Source of the DNA: Oscillospiraceae bacterium
GTDB taxonomy: Bacteria; Bacillota; Clostridia; Oscillospirales; Ruminococcaceae
Assembly: GCA_025757985.1 (NCBI GenBank)
Contig: CP107210.1
Location: forward strand, 2,294,001 to 2,358,000
DNA length: 64,000 nucleotides
Direction of reading: 5' to 3'
The notes under the pieces were generated by a model. The model was given only the letters and a program-made list of their open reading frames with translations. It made no database searches and was not told the origin of the DNA. Positions within the stretch are counted from its first letter, which is position 1, and each line of letters opens with the position of its first letter. The translations under genes were made by a program, and so were the position numbers. Positions 7,522 to 16,349 of this stretch are shown piece by piece.

Positions 7522-9272
7522 TCTTTCTCTCCAATTCTCAGAGTGACAGTGAATGGATGCTCGGCGGGCAGGGTCAGCACTACCGATTGAAAACCACCCA
7601 CAGGGTTGAACAGGCGGCGGAAGCGGACGGGTGTGCCGTACTCCGGCGGCAGGGTCAGCGGGCGGTCTGCCTGCACGGTCAGGGCAGCGGGACCGCTGCC
7701 GATGCGCACGGTGTTAACATCCTGCCACGCAACATTTTCCCCCTCCGGCGAGATGACGGGCAGGATAAACCTTGCGTCCGCGTCCTCACTGCGACCCGTC
7801 ACGGTAACTTTTCCCGGCATTACGGAAACGGCAAAATCGTAGCATCCGGCGGCGTCTTGGGCCGCAGTGCGCAGTCTGCCGCCCGCGCTCGTCTCATTTT
7901 TGCCCACAGTCAAGGCGGCAGTCAAATCGTTGCTGCTGCAATAGGTTTTACCGTCGCGGCGCAGTTCGATGCGCGGCGTGGTGCAAATGTCAAACTGCCA
8001 GCGCGGCATCTGCATATTGTTCGGTTCGTTCTGGCGGTAAGGGTCCATACTGCCCGCCAGCACCGGACCGCGGGCGGCGTGCCACAGCAGGGACACCATA
8101 CCGCCCGTGGGGTGACCGCCGGGCAGGTATTCATAGTCATACCCCGTCACAGTCGCGCGCCAGTTGCCTTGCGCGATGCGAACCGTATCGATGGCGGGAT
8201 AATACCGTGCTCCAGCCGCAGTCTCCGATGGCAACTTGGGCAGCGCCGCCGGGGACTGCCAGCCATCATGCACAAGCGCCGCCACGGACTTGGCGTGGCA
8301 GAATGTGTGATGGATGCAAGCGGGTTCCCCTGCTGTTCTATACATCGGTCCGCCGTACAAAAGACCGTCATGCGTGCATTGCTTCAGCAATTCCAGATTT
8401 TTCTGCACAGCGGCGGCAAACACCGGGTCATGGCGGCTCAGGGCTGCAAAGCCCGCAAGGCATCCATCTGAGGTGCGGCTGCCCCACCAACACCACTTGT
8501 AACTGCGGCTGCCGAAGCTATTATCCCACCCGCCGTCGGGCAGCATAAAGTTGAGGTGCTCCTGTGCGGTGCGCAGCACAGCGCGGCCTACATCCTCATC
8601 CCCGGTCAATTCAGCGTACAGAATCAGCGCAGGCAGCGATTCTTCCGCATTATAACCAAGATCCACCGGGCGGCAGTTCTTGGGCGTTACGGCTGCCATA
8701 GGGTGACCTTCGCCGTACAAAAGACCGTCCGCCGTGATGTGTGTCACGGCAAAGTCCACCAGTTGCTTTGCCTTGGCTGCGAACAGCTCCCCACCTAAAA
8801 GGCGCGCGGCCAGTGCCATTGTGTAGGCGCAGGTGATGGGATAGTTGACATTGCCTCCGATTCTTTCAATATTTTGGCAGAGATACTCCGCCATCTCGGC
8901 AAAGCGGGCTGTCCATGCATCGCGGTCTGCAGCGGGCAGCTTGTCCCCGTACCAGAGCAGCGTTTCACCCAAGGCGTTTGCATAAAATACCGTGATGCCG
9001 TTCCAATTACTGTTCGTGTCATTGTTCATGCTGCCGTCGGGGCGGCGCATATTGACCGACCATGCGAACAGCTTTTCCGCCGCATGCAGACAGCGCTCGT
9101 CGCCGTCGGTCTGCCACTGGGTCACCAGCGGCAAAATCGCATCGGCACTGCGGCCATGTACCCGCATACAGGCAGGACAGAGCAGCCCGCCGTCCAGCCG
9201 GGTATCGCCTGTGTCATGCAGCTGATATTTGAGCATCGCGTCGCACCAGCGGCGCAGCAGCGCTTTGTGCAT
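7518..9272 (-). CDS. Alpha/alpha-toroid carbohydrate-active enzyme, family unassigned
   Basis: The 584-residue protein has an N-terminal all-helical part of roughly 350 residues with repeated hairpins (RCLHAAEKLFAWSVNMRRPDG, MALAARLLGGELFAAKAKQL, ALILYAELTGDEDVGRAVLRTA) and a C-terminal beta-rich part. This is the layout of heparinase II/III-like and related polysaccharide lyases. Candidate active-site residues are in NNDTNSNWNG, FGSRSYKWCWWGSR and HHTFCHAKS. No signal peptide is present, so it is cytoplasmic. GGAGGG within the end of the DUF2264 gene serves its start, three bases after that stop. Lyase activity is inferred from fold and context. Confidence 0.7.
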   Translation of the reverse strand: MHKALLRRWCDAMLKYQLHDTGDTRLDGGLLCPACMRVHGRSADAILPLVTQWQTDGDERCLHAAEKLFAWSVNMRRPDGSMNNDTNSNWNGITVFYANALGETLLWYGDKLPAADRDAWTARFAEMAEYLCQNIERIGGNVNYPITCAYTMALAARLLGGELFAAKAKQLVDFAVTHITADGLLYGEGHPMAAVTPKNCRPVDLGYNAEESLPALILYAELTGDEDVGRAVLRTAQEHLNFMLPDGGWDNSFGSRSYKWCWWGSRTSDGCLAGFAALSRHDPVFAAAVQKNLELLKQCTHDGLLYGGPMYRTAGEPACIHHTFCHAKSVAALVHDGWQSPAALPKLPSETAAGARYYPAIDTVRIAQGNWRATVTGYDYEYLPGGHPTGGMVSLLWHAARGPVLAGSMDPYRQNEPNNMQMPRWQFDICTTPRIELRRDGKTYCSSNDLTAALTVGKNETSAGGRLRTAAQDAAGCYDFAVSVMPGKVTVTGRSEDADARFILPVISPEGENVAWQDVNTVRIGSGPAALTVQADRPLTLPPEYGTPVRFRRLFNPVGGFQSVVLTLPAEHPFTVTLRIGEKE

Positions 9273-9275
9273 GGT

Positions 9276-11186
9276 TCAGCCCTCCGGATCAATACGAATC
9301 GTGCGGCCGTCCGCGCAGGAGATCTCGATTGCATTGCCTTTGCGCGTAGCAAAAGGCTTGACTGCGAAACCGCCGCGCTCATCGGCATCCGCCGGGCGGG
9401 CGTAGAAAGCGTCCACCAAAATATGCGTACCGGGCTGCAAGGCGGCTTTCAAATAGGGCACAGCGCAGAGGTTTGCCATCAAGTTCGTGTTGGGGAAGGT
9501 GCGCACAAACTCGGTCTGTGCGCCGCCCAGCAGACTGACCGCCGCCGTGCAGCCCCACGGCAGAAACACAGCCTTGCCGCCTCTGACATTCTCGACCCGC
9601 TGCAGCAGCACCTTGCCGTCCTCGGCTCCGACGCGACGGGTGAACGGCTCCTCGACAGACAGGGCAAAGCCGCCGTCGGCAATATCTACGGGCGAAGTCG
9701 TCATGATTTTATGCACGCGGACATGCCAGCTGCCGCCGCAGGGCACGACCCAACTCTGCACCGTGGTGCCGGGCAGCAAGGTATAGGCGGCGTAGGTGTA
9801 AGCGTCCGTCACGGCAAAGCTGTCCGTACCGTAACGCATACGATAGAAGTTCATCCCTGCCGGGCTGGCAGCCAATGTGTTGTCGAACGCGCCGTCCTCC
9901 AGATCGGTGCCGCGCCCAACGCTGAAGCCAAAGCGGTTAGAGTAGACAAACTTTTCATACTTGGCGCTGACGGCCCCATGGTTCATGCAGTGCTGCCCCG
10001 CCGTGAACGCCGTGATATGCCCGCCGTCGTGGCAGACGAGCATATGCGGTTTGTCCTGCCGCTGCCGTGCCGGGTGCGGAACCGTTGCATCGGGCGCCGT
10101 CCAGAACGGATGATCGGCGGGCAGCGCCAAAAACAGGAACGCCTTAAACGCCCAATAGGGGCTGCCGGGGGCGTTGTAGCGCTCGCTCATGAGTAGGTTC
10201 GGGTATTGGTAGCCGATGGTCAGCACGCCCGCCGCGTCGGTGATGGGGTATTGAAACCAGTGGTGCAGGTTGGTCAGCACGGTATGACGCACCGCACCCC
10301 ATGGGATCGTTTCATTCTGCGCCCCTGCAAGCGCATACGCCGCAAAGAATGCCGCGTGGGCGAAGCGGTAGGTCAGGCTGCGGCCAAACGGAATCTCCGC
10401 GCCGTCATCGGAAAACCACTGGATGAAATCCCCGGCAAATTCGCTACTGCGGATCTTGAGTTTGGTCGCGTAGTCATCGGCGTCCAGTGGGGAGAGCGCC
10501 GACCAGATGAGCGAGTAAAAGTGCATGGCAAAGGGAATATAGTAGTCCAGCTGACCGGGGTTGCCGTCAAAATACCAGCCGCCGCCGGTATAGCAATGCT
10601 CGACAACGCCAAAATCATCCTTCAGTTGGTCGGTATCATAGGGCAGACCCAGCCGTGCAAAGGTCATATTCGTTAAGATGCGGAAAAAACGCCAGTTGTT
10701 GGGGTGGATGCGGTGGGCATTCATCTGATTGAGCCAGCGGTAGACGTTCTGCTTCTGGGCGTCGGTCAGCAGTGTCCAAAGCATATCCGGGGCAAGGCAG
10801 AGCGCCAGATCCAGCGCGGCAGTCTCGACCATCTTCTGGTCATAATCGAAGATATCCCCCCAGTATTCGGGATGGCTTGGGTCGGTGCCATGGATAAGAC
10901 CCGTGCGGTAGAGGTCGCCCCACGCCGCGATTTCTGCCTGCTGTTCAGCAGGCAGCGTAGTGTTATCGCCGCCAAACAGCGGGCCAAGCCCCCATAAGAT
11001 ACGCGCCCAGCCCTCCATGCGGGCGTCCTTTTCACCGTAGTGCGCAGCTGTGTTGCCAACCTTGAGCAGGGCGTCCCCCGGTGAGTAAAAAGCTTTGAGC
11101 GGACGAATCAAATCCAGCAGCGCCGTGACGGCGTCCTGTCGGGTCTGCATAGGGTTAGCGGCTAAAGCCGATGCAAAAACATCCAT
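9276..11186 (-). CDS. DUF2264 family protein, probable exo-acting uronidase-like enzyme
   Basis: The 636-residue protein has the DUF2264 signature: an N-terminal helical toroid with GDALLKVGNTAAHYGEKDARMEGWARILWGLGPL, NNWRFFRILTNMTFARLGLPYD, GGGWYFDG..GQLDYYIPFAMHFYSL and FGRSLTYRFAHAAFFA, then a beta-rich C-terminal third. I recall DUF2264 proteins being placed near GH154 beta-glucuronidases, but treat this as tentative. There is no signal peptide. AGGAAAGG precedes the start. Between a GH88 gene and a lyase-like gene it fits stepwise removal of uronic acids from imported oligosaccharides. Confidence 0.8.
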   Translation of the reverse strand: MDVFASALAANPMQTRQDAVTALLDLIRPLKAFYSPGDALLKVGNTAAHYGEKDARMEGWARILWGLGPLFGGDNTTLPAEQQAEIAAWGDLYRTGLIHGTDPSHPEYWGDIFDYDQKMVETAALDLALCLAPDMLWTLLTDAQKQNVYRWLNQMNAHRIHPNNWRFFRILTNMTFARLGLPYDTDQLKDDFGVVEHCYTGGGWYFDGNPGQLDYYIPFAMHFYSLIWSALSPLDADDYATKLKIRSSEFAGDFIQWFSDDGAEIPFGRSLTYRFAHAAFFAAYALAGAQNETIPWGAVRHTVLTNLHHWFQYPITDAAGVLTIGYQYPNLLMSERYNAPGSPYWAFKAFLFLALPADHPFWTAPDATVPHPARQRQDKPHMLVCHDGGHITAFTAGQHCMNHGAVSAKYEKFVYSNRFGFSVGRGTDLEDGAFDNTLAASPAGMNFYRMRYGTDSFAVTDAYTYAAYTLLPGTTVQSWVVPCGGSWHVRVHKIMTTSPVDIADGGFALSVEEPFTRRVGAEDGKVLLQRVENVRGGKAVFLPWGCTAAVSLLGGAQTEFVRTFPNTNLMANLCAVPYLKAALQPGTHILVDAFYARPADADERGGFAVKPFATRKGNAIEISCADGRTIRIDPEG

Positions 11187-11243
11187 AATAGCAATCCTTT
11201 CCTACTGCAATAAAAGGCGGGGCTTCCGCCTCGCCTTTTGGTT

Positions 11244-12387
11244 TTACCAGAAGCACTTATCCCCGCCCAGCAGGCGCAACAGGGTCTCATAGAAGAAATA
11301 GTCGCCCCAGATGACGCAGGTTGCACCGGTATCGCGGTGGTAGATGGCGTCGGTCAGCACGCCCGCGCGGTCGGGGTCATGCAGAAAATAATGGTCGTAG
11401 AGGCTGCGCACAATGGTTCGGGCGGCGGCGCGGTCTTGCGCGGCCTCGGCGTCGTCCACATACTGTGCCAGTTCCAGCAGACCACAGGTAAAAATCGACG
11501 CGGCGGAGCTGTCCCGAATATCGGGGATGCGGTCGTTAAAGGTGAAATCCCAGTAGGGAACAAAGTCGGCGGGCAGGTTCTGCAAAAAAAAACGCGGCGG
11601 CCTTGCGGCTCACTTCCAGAAAGCGCGGTTCTTTTGTGTAGGTATAGGCCAGCGCAAACCCGGTCACGACCCATGCCTGCCCGCGCGCCCAAGTTGTGTT
11701 ATCGTGGAAACCCTGATGCGTGCGACCTTCAACAGCCTTACCTGTGGCGGGATCCATCAGATAGGTGTGGAACGAGGAGTAATCCTCCCGCACGAGATAG
11801 TCTGCGCAGGTGTGAGCATGGGCGATGGCAATGTTCGTATAGCGGGCGTTCCCGGTCGTCTCGCCGGCCCAGAACAGCAGCGGCAGGTTCAGCATCGTAT
11901 CCACGATGATTTTCACATAGGGCGTGCCGACATTGAACTCGCCCCACGCTTGAATGTAGCGGCCTTTCTCGTTGTAGCGCTCACACAGCATATCGGCAGC
12001 GCGCAGGGCCAGCGCTCTGGCCTCCTCATCCCCCGTCAGCTTGTACAAAGCAACAGCGGACAAGGTGTACAAAAAGCCCAGATCGTGGCTGATGCCGACG
12101 CGGTTATCCAGCCGTGCCTTGAACGATGCCAGGTAGTCGTCCTTGTATTGCAGGAACGCAGCGTCTCCGGTGCGCTTGGCGGCCAAGCACATCATGCCGG
12201 GGAAAAAAGAGGAAGTCCAGAGGTTGTTTTCCTCCGGCGTGTAGCGCAGCCCCTCGGCGGGCAGGGTGCTGACATGGGGGTAGCGGCGGGTGTACAGCGG
12301 CGCGGCACGGCGCAGCTTTTCCTCGATTTCCGCGCACATCTGTAAATACAGCGCATCATCCTGCGGCGCAGTGAAACGTTCAGACAT
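11244..12387 (-). pseudogene. GH88 unsaturated glucuronyl hydrolase, frameshifted at a T9 run
   Basis: The first 265 or so residues read as a GH88 hydrolase (GISHDLGFLYTLSAVALYKLTGDE, then HQGFHDNTTWARGQAWVVTGFALAYTYT). The frame is lost at the nine-T run at 11584-11592. The family C-terminus (LQNLPADFVPYWDFTFND... GATCVIWGDYFFYETLLRLLGG) continues in another frame to 11244. Eight Ts would give one protein of about 380 residues, the usual length. GH88 enzymes remove the unsaturated uronate left by lyases. A sequencing slip, a real mutation and slippage expression are all possible. It is the fourth gene of the SBP operon with AAAGGAG at its start. Confidence 0.85.
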
Positions 12388-12399
12388 ACTTTTTCTCCT

Positions 12400-13299
12400 T
12401 TACTCCTTGACTGCGCCGACCATGACGCCGGCGGCAAAGTATTTCTGCAGGAACGGATAGATGCAGAGGATCGGCACCGTTGCGACCATGATGGTGGCAT
12501 ACTTGACAGTGGCGGCCACAGATTCCACATCGCCGACGCTGGTGCCGCCCGTCATGTTGGAGGTACTGTTCTGCAGTAAGATCTCGCGCAGGACGAGCTG
12601 CAGGGGGTACATCTCGCGGTCACGCAGGATAGCAGACGCCCAGAACCAGCCGTTCCACACACCGACACCATAATACAGCACCATAACAGCCAGAATTGCC
12701 TTGGACAACGGCAGCACAATGGAGAACAGCACCTTCAGATGGCTTGCGCCGTCGATGCGGGCGGCCTCAATCAAGGATTCCGGAATAGATGCAAACGAGG
12801 TTTTCAGAATAATCAGATTGTACACGCTGATCATGAACGGCAGGATCAAGCCCCACAGGCTGCCCGTCAGGTGCAGGCTCTTCATATTCAAGTAGGTGGG
12901 AATCATGCCGCCGGAGAAGAACATTGTAAAGGTGATGAGCAGCATGATGGGCTTCTGGAACATGACATTGCGGCGGGAGAGAAAGTACGCACCCAGCGAG
13001 GTCAGCGTGATCTGCAAAATCAAACTCATGACAAGCACGAACATCGTATTCAGGTAGCCGCGCGCTATCATCGGGTTTTTGAACACCATTTCATACGCGC
13101 CGGCGCTGAAACCCTGCGGCCACAACAGAATGCCGGTGTGGCGCATAAGCTGATTGCTGTTGGAGAAAGACGCAAACAACACATACAGCATCGGGTACAG
13201 ACAGGCGGCGGCCACCAGTGCCAGGAAAATATAGTTGATGACGGAGAAGATCTTTTCGCCGGTGGACATTTTGATCTTCGTGCTTTTTGTTTTCTGCAT
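12400..13299 (-). CDS. ABC transporter permease, LplC-type (importer B)
   Basis: A 299-residue MetI-type permease with six predicted membrane segments. The ATPase-contact EAA loop is visible as LIEAARIDGASHLKVLFSIVLPLSKAI, and the C-terminus is PILCIYPFLQKYFAAGVMVGAVKE, typical of LplC/YtcP oligosaccharide permeases. It pairs with the permease at 13312 and the lipoprotein at 14356. No ATPase gene is in the window, so a shared MsiK-like ATPase elsewhere must energise it. Confidence 0.92.
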   Translation of the reverse strand: MQKTKSTKIKMSTGEKIFSVINYIFLALVAAACLYPMLYVLFASFSNSNQLMRHTGILLWPQGFSAGAYEMVFKNPMIARGYLNTMFVLVMSLILQITLTSLGAYFLSRRNVMFQKPIMLLITFTMFFSGGMIPTYLNMKSLHLTGSLWGLILPFMISVYNLIILKTSFASIPESLIEAARIDGASHLKVLFSIVLPLSKAILAVMVLYYGVGVWNGWFWASAILRDREMYPLQLVLREILLQNSTSNMTGGTSVGDVESVAATVKYATIMVATVPILCIYPFLQKYFAAGVMVGAVKE

Positions 13300-13311
13300 G
13301 GTGGTTCCCCC

Positions 13312-14277
13312 TTACCAAAGGCTCGTGTCGGCCAGCTTTTTACTGAGCTTGTTCGCCAGCACCAGTAAAATCAAGTTGATGACACTGTTGAACAGGCCGA
13401 TGGCCGTAGAGTAGCTCCAGCCCTGTTCCAGCAGACCGACGCGATAAACATAGGACGAGATAATATCCGCCGTGTCGTAGGTGGATGGGTTGTAGAGCAG
13501 GATGGTCTTTTCGTAGCCGATGCTCATCAAGCTGCCGATGCGCAGGATCAGCATCGTGATGATGGTGGGCATGATGCCCGGCAGTGTGACATGCAAGAGC
13601 TTCTGGAAGCGACCCGCGCCGTCGATGGAAGCAGCATCATACAGCTGGGCATCCACGCCGGACAAAGCCGACAGATAAATAATGGAGCCCCAGCCAACCT
13701 GCTGCCAAATGTCGGACAGCACATAGATGGTGCGATAGAGTGCCGGGTTCTGCAAAAGCGGGCTGCGCTCACCGCCGAAAAAGACAATGATGTCATTGAA
13801 CAGACCGCTTGTCATCGAGAAGTCGGTAATCATGCCGACGACGACGATCAGCGAGATGAAGTGGGGCAGATAGGTCAGCGTCTGAACACTCTTTTTAAAA
13901 CCCTTATGATGGACTTCGTTGATAAGCAGCGCCAGAATGATGGGCGCAGGGAAGCCGAACAGCAGCAGCTCAAAGCTCAGCAGCAGCGTGTTGCGGACAA
14001 GACGCCCAAAGAACGGGCTTGTGAAAAAGCGGGTAAAATTGTCCAAGCCGACCCACGGACTACCGAGAAATCCCAGTGCAGGCTTGTAGTTTTTGAATGC
14101 GATCAGCGCACCGTACATCGGCTTATACTGGAACAGAATAAAATACATCAGCACGGGGATGATAATGATGTATAGCTCCCAGTTGCGTTGCCAGTCCCGG
14201 CGGGCGCGGAACGCAAAGCCGTTGCGGTTGACCGGCTTGGTCGTTTTTTCCGTCTTGTTGGCGGTAGGTGTTTTCAT
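13312..14277 (-). CDS. ABC transporter permease, LplB-type (importer B)
   Basis: A 321-residue LplB/YtcQ-partner permease with a charged cytoplasmic N-terminus (RARRDWQRNWELY) and then membrane segments starting with IIIIPVLMYFILFQYKPMYG. The EAA loop is YDAASIDGAGRFQKLLHVTLPGIMPTI. It lies 12 bp before the LplC-type gene and after the solute-binding gene, the standard order for uronate-containing oligosaccharide importers in this group. Confidence 0.92.
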   Translation of the reverse strand: MKTPTANKTEKTTKPVNRNGFAFRARRDWQRNWELYIIIIPVLMYFILFQYKPMYGALIAFKNYKPALGFLGSPWVGLDNFTRFFTSPFFGRLVRNTLLLSFELLLFGFPAPIILALLINEVHHKGFKKSVQTLTYLPHFISLIVVVGMITDFSMTSGLFNDIIVFFGGERSPLLQNPALYRTIYVLSDIWQQVGWGSIIYLSALSGVDAQLYDAASIDGAGRFQKLLHVTLPGIMPTIITMLILRIGSLMSIGYEKTILLYNPSTYDTADIISSYVYRVGLLEQGWSYSTAIGLFNSVINLILLVLANKLSKKLADTSLW

Positions 14278-14355
14278 AAGAATTTCTCCCTTTGAGAAAA
14301 AAGTGGGACGGGCCAGCTGCCCGTCCCATGTTATGGCTGCCGAAACAGGGTGTTA

Positions 14356-16005
14356 TCAGCGCTTGTTGTAGCGTTCCAGAGCAGCGTCCTGAATCTCGAT
14401 GGCGCGCTGCAGACCCAGGCTGTTCAGCGTCTCAACATACTGGTCGAAGTTATCCAGACTCTCGGTACCCAGAATGAACTTGTTGGTCATCTCATCGCGG
14501 TAGGTCTCGACCTCGTTCATGATGGTGGAGTACTCCTCACTCTCCTCGGCCGTAGGGGTGACATTGGGCATGGCATATTGGGCAGCAGTCGCCACAGCCC
14601 AAGTCTCATTGGACTTCTTCTGACCATCCAGCGTGTAATACTGCTTCAAATATCTGAGATCCTGCACGAAAGGACCGTTGTAGTTGCCGCGGATGTAATG
14701 GGTCATAACCATACCGGGAGCCATGCCATCGGAGTTTTTCAAGATCAGGTCTGTGTAGACAGGCTCACCATTGACGAGCTCGTAGGAAACACCCTCCGTA
14801 CCGAAGTTATAGTACATATGACCTTCGTCGCTGTAACCCCAGTCCAGCAGGCGGGCAGCAGCCTCAACATCCTTGCAGGAGGTGGTGATGGCGACCATGC
14901 CCTGGTTGGGACAGGCGCTGTCAATCTGCCCCATCTTGACAATGGTATTCTTATCACGGGAGGGATAGGGGCAGGGCTGCAGGTTAAACTTGGGTTCGAT
15001 TTCGACACCGGCATTGCTCCAGACACCCATGCGGGAACCTGCCCAGCCAAAGGACGCACCGGCATTGCCGTTACTCATCTTGGCGCTGACCGTCTCGTAG
15101 CTGGAAGTCATCATGTCGGGGTCCAGCAGACCCTCGGCATACCAATCGTGCATGGTCTGCAGGTACTCTTTGTAGTTTTGCTCGGCCGCGCCGTAGTGGG
15201 ACTTTCCATCCTCGCCTACATAAAAACCGCGTTTCGTATCATAAGCGTAAGCAAAGGGGTTGTTGTCGGTCAGGGAACCCATCGTCCATTCATAGCAGAA
15301 CGGAGCGGTTGCGCCCTTTTCTTCCTTAAAGGCAGTCAGCACGGTGTGCCACTCGTCAATGGTGGTGGGGATTTCCAAGCCAAGCTCATCAAGCCAGTCC
15401 TGCCGGATGAACAGTCCCTCCGTGACACGCAGTTCCTCATTGCCGCGGATGAACGGGAATGCATAGTAGTTGCCGTCATCGGTGCGGCACTGGCGGGCAA
15501 TTTCGGGGTTGGCGTCCAGGTAGGCTTTCAAGTTTGGGCAGTACTGGTTGATGATGTCATTCAGCGAGACGATAACACCATCGGAGATTGCCTTTTCGGG
15601 GCCGCCGGGGTAGTTCTGCCAGTGGCATTCCATAACATCAGGCAGATCACCATCAGCAACCAGCAGGTTGAACTGCTCATTCTCGCCGCCTGTTGGCGGG
15701 TGAAGGAAGGTGATGTTTACGCCGGTGTTCTCCATCAGCCCCTTGCCAAAGGGGCTTTCGCCCATGTCCTTATAATAGGAGCCGATGTTCTCGTTCAGGT
15801 TGCACCAGTAGGTGATGCTGTGACCTGCGGCCATCGGGTAGGTGAACTCACCTGCGTTACCGCTCTCGGCAGCGGTAGAGGCACTGCTGGCGGTCTCGGT
15901 CGCGGTGGATGCCGTGCTTTCGGTGCTGCCGCCGCAGCCTGCCAGCATTGTGGCGGACAGGGCTGCCGCAGCGGCCAGCGCGGTGGCCTGCTTGATTTTT
16001 TTCAT
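14356..16005 (-). CDS. Extracellular oligosaccharide-binding lipoprotein (importer B)
   Basis: This 549-residue LplA-type solute-binding protein has a lipoprotein signal peptide (MKKIKQATALAAAAALSATMLAGC) whose cysteine is the lipid anchor, followed by a Ser/Thr/Ala linker and the mature binding lobes (ITYWCNLNENIGSYYKDMGES, LLVADGDLPDVMECHW, FIRQDWLDELGLEIPTTIDEW). It is the first gene of the cargo B transport-degradation operon. A candidate promoter and tandem activator-like boxes lie upstream. The ligand is probably a uronic-acid oligosaccharide, judging from the GH88 and lyase-like neighbours. Confidence 0.93.
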   Translation of the reverse strand: MKKIKQATALAAAAALSATMLAGCGGSTESTASTATETASSASTAAESGNAGEFTYPMAAGHSITYWCNLNENIGSYYKDMGESPFGKGLMENTGVNITFLHPPTGGENEQFNLLVADGDLPDVMECHWQNYPGGPEKAISDGVIVSLNDIINQYCPNLKAYLDANPEIARQCRTDDGNYYAFPFIRGNEELRVTEGLFIRQDWLDELGLEIPTTIDEWHTVLTAFKEEKGATAPFCYEWTMGSLTDNNPFAYAYDTKRGFYVGEDGKSHYGAAEQNYKEYLQTMHDWYAEGLLDPDMMTSSYETVSAKMSNGNAGASFGWAGSRMGVWSNAGVEIEPKFNLQPCPYPSRDKNTIVKMGQIDSACPNQGMVAITTSCKDVEAAARLLDWGYSDEGHMYYNFGTEGVSYELVNGEPVYTDLILKNSDGMAPGMVMTHYIRGNYNGPFVQDLRYLKQYYTLDGQKKSNETWAVATAAQYAMPNVTPTAEESEEYSTIMNEVETYRDEMTNKFILGTESLDNFDQYVETLNSLGLQRAIEIQDAALERYNKR

Positions 16006-16159
16006 GTTGGGGTTCCTCCTTCTTCTTTGTGTTTGTGGTCGTTTTCTCTTATTGAACGAGGCCCGGCTGCCGAGGTTTTGTGGCGCTGAATGGATTTGAT
16101 TTTCGGTGGCCGGTGTTCGTTCCGTGCTTAGAGCCTACCACACCGCCAGCAGCAAAACC

Positions 16160-16239
16160 AGAATAAAAAGCCCTAAAAAATAGGCAAAACCTCAAATCGA
16201 ACATGGGAATTTTCCAAAATTCATAGGCAATTTCCAAAA
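16160..16239 (-). promoter_or_regulatory. Promoter and tandem AraC-type boxes for operon B
   Basis: On the minus strand TTGCCT (16182-16187) and TATTCT (16160-16165) are 16 bp apart. Upstream, TTTTGGAAA occurs twice (plus-strand TTTCCAAAA at 16211-16219 and 16231-16239) exactly 20 bp apart. Two helical turns is the usual spacing for AraC-family dimers. A TGCACA pair (16252-16266) lies further up. The rest of the 344-bp gap 16006-16349 holds only this and the terminator. Confidence 0.5.
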
Positions 16240-16303
16240 CGGCAAAATTTATGCACAAAATGCACAGGTCTATTTTTGTGCATCTTGTATAAGTGCCATG
16301 TGC

Positions 16304-16344
16304 AAAAGCAAAAGCCGGACTGCGACAGTCCGGCTTTTGCTTTT
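16304..16344 (-). terminator. Terminator after the AraC sensor gene of cargo B
   Basis: A 17-bp perfect stem (AAAAGCAAAAGCCGGAC / GTCCGGCTTTTGCTTTT) with a seven-base loop begins six bases after the stop of the regulator. It separates the GH3-regulator unit from the importer operon. Confidence 0.85.
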
Positions 16345-16349
16345 GGGGG

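Noticed and set aside
14350..16089. Long plus-strand frame opposite the solute-binding gene
   Set aside because: It is a shadow of the lipoprotein gene; no ribosome site and no recognisable motif.
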